A stretch of DNA of 64,000 nt from Bolinopsis microptera (Eukaryota > Ctenophora > Tentaculata > Lobata > Bolinopsidae). The notes beneath the pieces were generated by a model. It did no database searches. It was not told the origin of the DNA and saw only the letters and a program-made list of their open reading frames with translations. The stretch is from assembly GCF_026151205.1 (NCBI RefSeq), contig NC_087075.1:1667911-1731910 (forward strand), in the 5' to 3' direction. The stretch's first letter is position 1. Every line of letters begins with the position of its first letter. Shown here piece by piece: positions 27,501 to 39,500 of the stretch. The position numbers and the translations under genes are program-made.

Positions 27501-30500
27501 GTGTTATTACCTGTTGGTTGCCGGGAGTAGTGCACAACTTTAATACCGTGTTATTACCTGTTGGTTGCCGGGAGTAGTGCACAACTTTAATACCGTGATA
27601 TTACCTGTTGGTTGCCGGGAGGAGTGCACAACTTTAATACCGTGATATTACCTGTTGGTTGCCGGGAGTAGTGCACAACTTTAATACCGTGTTATTACCT
27701 GTTGGTTGCCGGGAGTAGTGCACAACTTTAATACCGTGTTATTACCTGTTGGTTGCCGGGAGGAGTGCACAACTTTAATACCGTGTTATTACCTGTTGGT
27801 TGCCGGGAGGAGTGCACAACTTTAATACCGTGATATTACCTGTTGGTTGCCGGGAGGAGTGCACAACTTTAATACCGTGATATTACCTGTTGGTTGCCGG
27901 GAGGAGTGCACAACTTTAATACCGTGTTATTACCTGTTGGTTGCCGGGAGGAGTGCACAACTTTAATACCGTGATATTACCTGTTGGTTGCCGGGAGGAG
28001 TGCAAAACTTTAATACCGTGATATTACCTGTTGGTTGCCGGGAGGAGTGCACAACTTTAATACCGTGATATTACCTGTTGGTTGCCGGGAGGAGTGCACA
28101 ACTTTAATACCGTGATATTACCTGTTGGTTGCCGGGAGGAGTGCACAACTTTAATACCGTGATATTACCTGTTGGTTGCCGGGAGGAGTGCACAACTTTA
28201 ATACCGTGATATTACCTGTTGGTTGCCGGGAGTAGTGCACAACTTTAATACCGTGTTATTACCTGTTGGTTGCCGGGAGGAGTGCACAACTTTAATACCG
28301 TGATATTACCTGTTGGTTGCCGGGAGGAGTGCACAACTTTAATACCGTGTTATTACCTGTTGGTTGCCGGGAGTAGTGCACAACTTTAATACCGTGTTAT
28401 TACCTGTTGGTTGCCGGGAGGAGTGCACAACTTTAATACCGTGTTATTACCTGTTGGTTGCCGGGAGTAGTGCACAACTTTAATACCGTGATATTACCTG
28501 TTGGTTGCCGGGAGGAGTGCACAACTTTAATACCGTGATATTACCTGTTGGTTGCCGGGAGGAGTGCACAACTTTAATACCGTGTTATTACCTGTTGGTT
28601 GCCGGGAGGAGTGCACAACTTTAATACCGTGTTATTACCTGTTGGTTGCCGGGAGGAGTGCACAACTTTAATACCGTGTTACTACCTATTGGTTGCCGGG
28701 AGTAGTGCACAACTTTAATACCGTGATATTACCTGTTGGTTGTCGGGAGGAGTGCACAACTTTAATACCGTGATATTACCTGTTGGTTGCCGGGAGGAGT
28801 GCACAACTTTAATACCGTGATATTACCTGTTGGTTGCCGGGAGTAGTGCACAACTTTAATACCGTGATATTACCTGTTGGTTGCCGGGAGGAGTGCACAA
28901 CTTTAATACCGTGATATTACCTGTTGGTTGCCGGGAGGAGTGCACAACTTTAATACCGTGTTATTACCTGTTGGTTGCCGGGAGGAGTGCACAACTTTAA
29001 TACCGTGATATTACCTGTTGGTTGCCGGGAGGAGTGCACAACTTTAATACCGTGATATTACCTGTTGGTTGCCGGGAGGAGTGCACAACTTTAATACCGT
29101 GTTATTACCTGTTGGTTGCCGGGAGGAGTGCACAACTTTAATACCGTGATATTACCTGTTGGTTGCCGGGAGTAGTGCACAACTTTAATACCGTGATATT
29201 ACCTGTTGGTTGCCGGGAGTAGTGCACAACGTTTATACCGTGATATTACCTGTTGGTTGCCGGGAGGAGTGCACAACTTTAATACCGTGTTATTACCAGT
29301 TGGTTGCCGGGAGGAGTGCACAACTTTAATACCGTGATATTACCTGTTGGTTGCCGGGAGGAGTGCACAACTTTAATACCGTGATATTACCTGTTGGTTG
29401 CCGGGAGTAGTGCACAACTTTAATACCGTGATATTACCTGTTGGTTGCCGGGAGGAGTGCACAACTTTAATACCGTGTTATTACCTGTTGGTTGCCGGGA
29501 GGAGTGCACAACTTTAATACCGTGTTATTACCTGTTGGTTGCCGGGAGGAGTGCACAACTTTAATACCGTGTTATTACCTGTTGGTTGCCGGGAGTAGTG
29601 CACAACTTTAATACCGTGATATTACCTGTTGGTTGCCGGGAGGAGTGCACAACTTTAATACCGTGATATTACCTGTTGGTTGCCGGGAGGAGTGCACAAC
29701 TTTAATACCGTGATATTACCTGTTGGTTGCCGGGAGGAGTGCACAACTTTAATACCGTGTTATTACCTGTTGGTTGCCGGGAGGAGTGCACAACTTTTAT
29801 ACCGTGTTATTACCTGTTGGTTGCCGGGAGGAGTGCACAACTTTAATACCGTGATATTACCTGTTGGTTGCCGGGAGGAGTGCACAACTTTAATACCGTG
29901 ATATTACCTGTTGGTTGCCGGGAGGAGTGCACAACTTTAATACCGTGTTGTAACTCATCTTCAGTAGGAAGGAACATGTCGGGAGTTCCATCGGGGTAAT
30001 CCCATGTCATCACACTCTTCTTATACCTGAAGAGGATAACACGTCATAGAAGTGCACTTGTCACGTGATGAGATGCACTTGTCACATGATGAGATGCACG
30101 TGTCACGTGATGAGATGCACGTGTCACGTGATGAGATGCACTTGTCACGTGATGAGATGCACGTGTCACGTTATGAGATGCACGTGTCACCAGATGAGAT
30201 GCACGTGTCACGTGATGAGATGCACGTGTCACGTAATGATATGCACGTGTCACGTGATGAGATGCACGTGTCACGTGATGAGATGCGCGTGTCACGTGAT
30301 GAGATGCACTTGTCACGGGATGAGATGCACGTGTCACGTGATGAGATGCACGTGTCACGTGATGAGATGCACGTGTCACGTTATGAGATGCACGTGTCAC
30401 CAGATGAGATACACGTGTCACGTGATGAGATGCACGTGTCACGTGATGAGTCGCACGTGTCACGTGATGAGATGCACGTGTCACGTGATGAGATGCACGT

Positions 30501-33500
30501 GTCACGTGATGAGATGCACGTGTTAAGTTAATGTTTGATATCAAGATAAACTGACCAGTCGCTCCAGAATATGGTCCCCAGATATTGGTCGATCGAGAAG
30601 GGGTGTTCGACGTGTGTTGAGGACAAAATCTGAGGAATAATTCGTAAGTTCCAGCAAATCAATAGAAAATTAGCCCCGCGTATTACGACTTATAATAAAA
30701 CATTTTAGATTTATATATAGATAATTTATATATAAGTTTATATATATAGATAATTGAACAGTACTTATATTGCTCTCCTCGAGATAAAATATTTTATCTG
30801 ACAATGATAATTCAATGAGAATTTACCTGCATTTCTGTCCCATCAACATTCATCATTCCGATAAGATCTCTGCTGGCATCAACCCATATCAACTGACCAG
30901 TCTCCAAGTTAATACTGAGACTGTTTGGCCAGGCAAGTCCTTGTTGTGCTAACACCTCCATATCTGTGTGAGAGTTGAGGTTAAGTTGGAAACTTAGTCG
31001 AAGTGAAGAAGGAATAAAAACAATACCATAATCTAGTACAGACAGATCCGTGTGCAATAATACCAGTAATTGTTTACTTACAATTACAGTAATTGTTTAC
31101 TTACAATTACAGTAATTTTTTACTTACAATTACAGTAATTTTTTACTTACAATTACAGTAATTGTTTACTTACAATTACAGTAATTGTTTACTTACAATT
31201 ACAGTAATTGTTTACTTACAATTACAGTAATTGTTTACTTACAATTACAGTAATTGTTTACTTACAATTACAGTAATTGTTTACTTACAATTACAGTAAT
31301 TGTTTACTTACAATTACAGTAATTGTTTACTTACTAGTTCCATCAAGCTCCATCTTCGCGATAAACGGGAAAGTTCCCCAGTCAGCCCAGTAGAGATAGC
31401 TATTTATGGGATCCACGCAAATACCTGATCATTAATTAATTAATTAATTAATAAATAATTTAATTAATTACTTATTTAATTAATTACTTAATTAAATATT
31501 TTGTACAAATTACAATTGAAGAGATGATGTACTATTTTTTGTGGTCGATTCAATTGTATTTGCTTATAAAAGGCAAGGAAATATTATGATTATACAGACT
31601 TCACCTCATTGTCTTTAAATTTTATTATTTTCTTTAATACTGTAATACAGAAACGGAAAAAATGTCAACAAGGTCTAATATAAACTAATTGTTACCGTGA
31701 TTAACACTTACCCCTCGGTTTGCTGAGACGATCAATGTAGAAAGATCGGCGATATTCTCCGTCTAAGGTGGCCACTTCAAACCTGCTGGTGTACGAGTCT
31801 GACCAATACAGATTTCTGTTTATCCAGTCAACTGCCATTCCGTCAGGTGTCTAGTAAAAAAAGGATTTTATTTTTAAAAGTCAGTTATTTACTAGGTTAG
31901 TACGCGGTGGGGAAGGAGGTACTTGATTGATGATTGATTTATTTTGTAAGCCAAATTAAAGTAAACATACACACAAGGAAATATTCTACAATACTGACCA
32001 CAAGTCCGTTCTCAACGACAACCTCTCTGTTCTCCCCCGTCATGTCCGATCTGTATATCTTGTTGTCCTTGACATCCGTCCAATAATACTTCTGATCCTG
32101 TGTTTGAGAGAATGTTAAGATTTGAAAAAGAGGTAATATTTAAAAAGAGGTAATATTTAAAAAGAGGTAATATTTCATGTGTTATTGATACTCCAGAAAC
32201 ACAGTCCATAGAACATAATATCCTTTATAATTAACATAAACAAATTTCGACAAATAACAAAGGATATTATAACCTAAAGAAAAGGAAAAGAGAAATATTG
32301 ACCTGCAGGTCGTAATCCACGATAACAGCCTGAGTAAGACCACTGAGTACTTCTCGAGCTTGTCTGGTTTTTATGTTAACAGCCATTACCTTGTTCGTTC
32401 CTGTTCAATTCACAATGTTAGGTTAATTAATACAGGTGAGCTAACTTCATGCTAACTTCATAGAGAGCGAATCAACAGTTAATCGCATTTAAATTGCAAA
32501 GTCTCTACGGGTATATGCCTCACAGAATGGCCAAAAAAAAGGAAGGTCTCTCAAAATCACAAAACACACTTTATTTCAGTTTTTATCTCATAAGAAGCTA
32601 AGTTGACACTCATATTTTTCTTCCCGGGGGTTGATTTAATCTCATAACCATTTTTTCTTTGAGAAAAATTGGCCGGAAAATCTTCCTCCAAAAAAACATG
32701 CCTCACAGAATGGCCAAATCTCCACACGTTGTTAGAAAACCTATTAAGGAATGGGGTAATAACCTAAAACTCACGAAAAAACTGAGCTGTGAAAAATTAT
32801 TTCACAAAAAAGAAAAAACGCCTCACAAAATGGCCAAAAAAAAATGAAAACGAGAAAATTTTATTTTTCTAAAACCTTTGGCTCTTGTTTCAGGCATGCT
32901 GCTGGTATTAGTATGCCTTGTTAACACCCCCATATAGGTGAAATTTCTTAGAACTGAATAAAAAGGGCATAATTTCCTACACCAAAAATGGCCATTTTGT
33001 TCATATTCCCTGATTTCATGATTTATAACCTTCATTCGGCTGTAAAAACACTCCATCTGGGGTGTTACTGTATGATAAATAGCTTGTGAATACTTTAGAC
33101 TTATTGTTTCATTGAATAAAAGGAGTTTTAAATTTTGGCCATTTTGTGAGGCATATTTTGGCCATTTTGTGAGGCGTTTAGCCATTTTAGCATTTTTTTC
33201 CTTCCTATATTGAACATTGTTCGTTTTGTTTGATGAATACTATTCTTTAAACATCTTCTGTCATACTGGTGCCAGAAATTCTCACCAAAATGCAAACTTA
33301 GTTCAAAAATTTGAAAACAAATTTTGTGAGGCATATTTTGGCCATTTTGTGAGGCGTGTAGCTATTTTAGCATTTTTTTCTTCCTATAATGAACAATGTT
33401 CGTTTTCTTTGATGAATAATATTCTTTAAACATCTTCTGTCATACTGGTGCCAGATGTTCTCACCAAAATGTAAACTTAGTTCAAAAATTTGAAAACAAA

Positions 33501-36500
33501 TTTTTCAGTGCTCAAAATTTCTACATAAACAGTCATATTTATGCCAGAAAATGTGGTCCTAGTTAATGATTTCACCACAGGAAGTGTTGCCAGAAGACTT
33601 TTGTTTCATATGGTATCCACAAAACCTACCAGTCTTATATAAAAAATTAGTTACAAAAACATTTACAAATTTGGCCATTCTGCGAGGCTAGCCATTCTGT
33701 GAGGCATTTACCCGTAAGTAATTTATTACATACATCATAATCAGTTTAAAAAATATAAACCCGATGGGTACTCCTAAAAAACATAACTTTTAGTTAGTTA
33801 TGTTGTTATGTTGTTATGTTGTTATGTTGTTATGTTGTTATGTTGTTATGTTGTTATGTTGTTATGTTGTTATGTTGTTATGTTGTTATGTTGTTATTTT
33901 GTTATGTTGTTATGTTGTTTGTTATGCTGTTTTTTATGTTGTTTGTTATGTTATGTGTTATGTTGTTTGTTATGTTGTTTGTTATGTTGTTTGTTATGTT
34001 GTTTGTTATGCTGTTTTTTATGTTGTTAGTTCTTTTGTTATGTTGTTTTTATATTTGTTATGCTTGTTATGTTTGTTAGGTACCGGAAACAAGAAGAAGA
34101 GGGTCAGCTCCACAACTCTTCTGATCAGTACTGAGAGGAACTGTCCCCCCACAGCCACAAGCCGGGCTCTCGTCTGGTTTCCCGAAACAGAACTCTTCGC
34201 ACCCATTGTTATCTCCCCCGCAACCGTTACCAGCTGTTGGGGGTTCAGAGTTACTATGGTAACCGTTGTAAGGATCAGTGTTGCACGTATCCATTCCTTC
34301 ATTTCTTAAGAATTATGGGAAACAAACAAATACTATAGATAAACTGCCAACAGAACAGCGACTAGTACCTGCGAATTTTAGAGGGGTGTATAGTTTGATG
34401 TCAATGCTTTGACCCTGGACAACATTGCCGATGTTGATATTCACTACTCCTCCAGCGGGTTTAAACGTCCAAAGTCGCCTGCAAATGTGGAATACGGAGA
34501 AATACTTGCATTAAATACAACCTTTTTTTTATTAAAATTTCTGATTGTTTCTGAATAGACTCAGTGAAGACAGATTCTAATGGAAATAAATAAAATCCAT
34601 TAGAATCTGTCTTCACTGAGTCTATTCAGAAACAATCAGAAATTTGAATAAAAAAACTATCAAATCATGAGACTCAAAAACACTACACGAATCCATCAGA
34701 TTAAATACAACTGTTAAGACGTGTCAAATATAAGTGAACGGATTTCAGGCCAGAGTATCATGAATATGTGATGCTCAATTCTTTGATTATCTAATTTTTC
34801 TATAAATTGAGAATGATATCAAATCACAATACCCGTCAGTTTCAAGCCAGATAACGTGGTCACCGTACGCAGTTATTTTAGTAGGGTTGAAGACAGTAGT
34901 CATGAAGGAGACAGGGTCAGTCCTGTTCAGATCACCCGACATGATTTGGGTTGAGTCAGCTAGCGTCCAATATAACCTTGCGAAGGAGATCAGGATTGTT
35001 TAAAAATTGGAAATGTTGATCCATATTGACTATTTTAGATGGAAAACATATCTTTTAAATTTGCGAAGAACATATAAAATGATGTAGATTATAAGATAAG
35101 GACTGACTTGTTTGTGTCTGTGTCGAGAGCCAGGCCTTGTGGTTCAGCAGATAGAGTGTACAATGACACCCTGTTATCCCCGTCCAGATCAGCCATCTCT
35201 ATCTCATACTCCTCCCCGTTATATGTAGTGTACACCAACAATCTAGCAGTATTATATTTAATAATTATTAATTTATATAATAATTAATTATTATATTTAT
35301 TTATTTCATAATAATATCAACCATCTCTATCTCATACTCCTCCCCATTATATGTAGTGTACCCCAACAATCTAGCAGTATTATATTTAATAATTATTAAT
35401 TTATATAATAATTATTATATTTAATAATAATATCAACCACCTCTATCTCATACTCCTCCCCGTTATATGTAGTGTACACCAACAATCTAGCAGTATTATA
35501 TTTAATAATTATTAATTTATATAATAATTATTATATTTAACAATAATATCAGCCACCTCTATCTCATACTCCTCCCCGTTATATGTAGTGTACACCAACA
35601 ATCTAGTAGTATTATATTTAATAATTATTAATTTATATAATAATTATTATATTTAATAATAATATCAGCCATCTCTATCTCATACTCCTCCCCATTATAT
35701 GTAGTGTACACCAACAATCTAGCAGTATTATATTTAATAATTATTAATTTATATAATAATTATTATATTTAACAATAATATCAGCCATCTCTATCTCATA
35801 CTCCTCCCCGTTATATGTAGTGTACACCAACAATCTAGCAGTATTATATTTAATAATTATTAAATATAATAAGTAATTATTATATTTAATAATAATATCA
35901 GCCATCTCTATCTCATACTCCTCCCCGTTATATGTAGTGTACACCAACAATCTAGTAGTATTATATTTAATAATTATTAATTTATATAATAATTATTATA
36001 TTTAATAATAATATCAGCCATCTCTATCTCATACTTCTCATTATATGTAGTGTACACCAACAATCTAGCAGTACAAGGGTATTATAATTAATAATTACTT
36101 ACTTGAAACTGGTTTAATGTTTTACTTTTATTAGAACAATATAGCTCGCATTGTTAATAAGTTAGTTGAAATACAAATAACCGCACTGAATCAAATATTT
36201 AATTTCAAGTGAATGGCCTAATGTATTACCCAGCACTAGGATGAACTTGTAGAAAACTGGCTCTGTTCAGTCCAAATGTTATGAGAATCTTGGACACTGC
36301 TTTTTTACTGCTAGCAACACCTGAACACATTGATATACATAGTTAAAGTGTAAATTTATAACTGGTGTAATATCTAAGCAATATTCCTGCAGCGAGGCAC
36401 AGGCCACAAACATAAAATTTAAACTTTTTATACGTAAACTTTACGTAAACTTTACCAATTCTTGATCTTGCAGAGCCCTCGATGAAGTAAACATTGTCAG

Positions 36501-39500
36501 CAGCCCAGTCGTACGCTATACTCGTCACGTCAGTCACATTAGGATCTGAAATCACAACAAATGTTAGGTGTTTTAGTGGCTAATACTTCACTATTTCACT
36601 ATTTCACTATTTCACTATTTCACTATTTCACTGTAATAAAGATCACTATTTCACTATAATAAGTTCGATAATATGATGCGGTTACCACCAACCTTTGTGG
36701 ATTATATCGTTTCTGGAGGAATTGCCTCTGACAATAGCTTCCTTAACTGTGCTGTACCAGAATGTGTCCCTTCGATCATAGTCAAGGTCAAAATGTGACA
36801 ACCCCTGAAATGAAAGTGTGTGCAAATTGGGATACCAAGCAAAGTTAGATGTCAAAATTAACACTACTACAATTATTATAACCATTACACAGGGTGTCCA
36901 GGTGATTTTGATAATGAAATCTATGAAATCTATGAAACTCAGAAAAGATCTATGAAATCTATGAATATTTCCATTCGAGCGAAGCAAGGTTTAATATTCT
37001 GCTCGAGGTCCCCGCTGGCGAAAATTCTGTTGTTTTTACCCTTTTTGTCCTATTTTTTAAAGCAATTTTTGGTTTTTTTTGTTGAAAAATCTGAAAATCT
37101 GATGTTTCTATTATATCAAAAATCCGTCCCAAAATCTATGAAATCTATGAAATCTATGAAATCTATGAAATCTATGAAATCTATGAAATCTATGAAATCT
37201 ATGAAATCTATGAAATCTATGAAATCTATGAAATCTACGAAATCTACAAAATCTATGAAATCTATGAAATCTATGAAAACCGATGTACCCGGACACCTTG
37301 GGCTTGACTATTTTACACTACAATTTTTCATTTTTTTATGTATCGACCGGGACCGTTTGTTTTGGCCGGGACAGGGACTGGTAAAAGGGCGCCGGAACCG
37401 GAATGTTTGGGTTTCTAAAATTAAGTTGTTAAAGAATTTACAATCTTATTCAAAATTTTACTTCGGTTTATCCTGATTTAAGTTTCAGCAGGAAACTAAT
37501 GAAACGTACCAGAAGTATAGGAACAGGCTGGCCACTCTCCGAGGTACTGTCAGTCTTGTAGTTGTAGAGATTACCATCCACACGTACCAGTAGGAAATCT
37601 TCTGACTCTGGGACAATTCTTTCGTTACTCCGAGAAGTAATCGTAATCTATTAGTTAACCATTTACCATAAAGTCTTTTTTTGTGAATTCATAAATGATA
37701 GTTGCTATAAAAACAGTGGTAACCAGTGGTAACTAGTGGTAACTAGTGATAACTAACCGATACAGTCCTTGCCGTTGGCAGCGAGGAAGTAACCCGAGTG
37801 ACAGGAGCAAGAAACTCCCTGTTGAGCATCAGTAACAGTAACATTGCACACGTGACTACAGCCTCCGTTATCTACCATACATAACCCGTCTGTAATGATA
37901 AGGTAAGATAAGGTATATAAGGTAAGCTGGTATCTACTATACACAAGGAAATATTAGCTGGTATCTACCATACACAAGGAAAATATGAGCTGCGGTCTAC
38001 CATTTCAAGATAAGATAAAATTTGAGATATTAGAAACGATTACTGTTTATCTTGTCTGATAGCAGCACGGATAACAAGTTGTCATGGTAACACTCACTGC
38101 ATCCGTTAGTAAGGGGATCTTGAGGGTAACCATCAGGACAGAGACAGGACACAGTGGCCGCCTCACCAGGGATACAGAAGTAGGGACACTTCTGGCACGC
38201 CGCCAACTCTTCTGATTGTAGAATGAGAGGTGAGAACATTTGTAGAATTGGTTAGTAAATGTTCAATATTACACTCAATGAAGCATTATGTACGTTTAGG
38301 ATGTAGTACTGCACCCTACTGAAGTACTAGGGTTTAAGGGGGAACCTCCCCCCCCCCCCCCATCCCTTAAACAAGCAATCGAGTTGTGACATTAACCTGA
38401 ATGCGTGAGTTACGACTATCATATAGCGATAGCAGAAAATCGTTAAGAAATGGGAGCGAATTATTGAAATCTTCTCTTTACTTGTTCATTCCATAAATTT
38501 TCTGTCGTATTAGATACAAGAAAGACGCCACAAAATGAAGAATTCGTTATAATTTTGTATGAATGAAAAGCATTAATACCTTGATTTGAAGCAGCAACAG
38601 CAAGCTTAAGGGGGGAACCCCCTCCCCCCCCCCCCTTAAACAAGCAATCGAGTTGTGACATTAACGAGGGGAAGGTTAGTATATTACAAACCACCACTAA
38701 TAAGAAGACTTTAAAGTACTATAACACCCATTCTGATAACATACCTTGATTTGAAGCAGCAACAGCAAGCTGCACAGTGAGAGGGGACCCGTTAGCACTT
38801 TTAAACAGGGCCTTTACAAGGTCACCTGTCTTTCTTATCCGATACACACCCTCACTTGTCCCTAACACTACAAACCTGTAATTTAGCACTCTCTAGTGGG
38901 TGAAACTACTATTTTAAATTATTTAACTCACTATCTAGTGACTACTTACGAAAGCAAGGGAGAGCTACAGGACAGTACTTTACTCGGGAATATTATGACT
39001 GGGATAAAGTGGTGGATTTTGGAAAATTCCGCCATATTTTTCCCGGTCATTAATCTTCCCAGTAATAAATTAACCCGCTATAATATTCCCGAGTAAGGTA
39101 AGCTATTTCACAAATAATCGAGCACACTAACTTTTGGGGGATGGTGATGGAGGAAATGGTAGAGTTGGTTATTGTTGAAGTGCTGATGTGGTCGATCTCT
39201 CTTCCTGACAAGTTAGAACTGTAAAATTAGCAATTTCTCTCAAATTGACAAGGGTTCTACCGGCCGATATTTTGAAATCATTTTCAATTCCAACATTTGG
39301 CTGAGTTCCAACTAAAACAATTTGAAGTCTGAACCTCTGAGTTTATTTGAGTAGTTCGGTAGATCTGTTAAGCTACTGAGTATGACAAGAGCTAAATCAT
39401 ATCTTACCTTCGAAGTCGAGCACTTTGATAACACCGAAACTCTGCACAACGTACAGTTTGTTATCTACTTTATCGACTGCCATACAGTTTATGGAGCCTC

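Noticed and set aside
30044-30544. Long open frames on both strands
   Set aside because: They result from a 21-bp (seven-codon) tandem repeat without stops and are not conserved coding sequence.
33800-34309. 169-codon plus-strand frame
   Set aside because: Low-complexity repeat, and its end is antisense to the EGF-coding LRP exon 30.
36890-37300. hAT-like element around the ATGAAATCT repeat
   Set aside because: The ends CAGGGTGTCC and GGACACCTTG are partly inverted, but no 8-bp target duplication is visible.
36952-37476. 174-codon plus-strand frame
   Set aside because: It is mostly an MKS repeat from the 9-bp ATGAAATCT unit.
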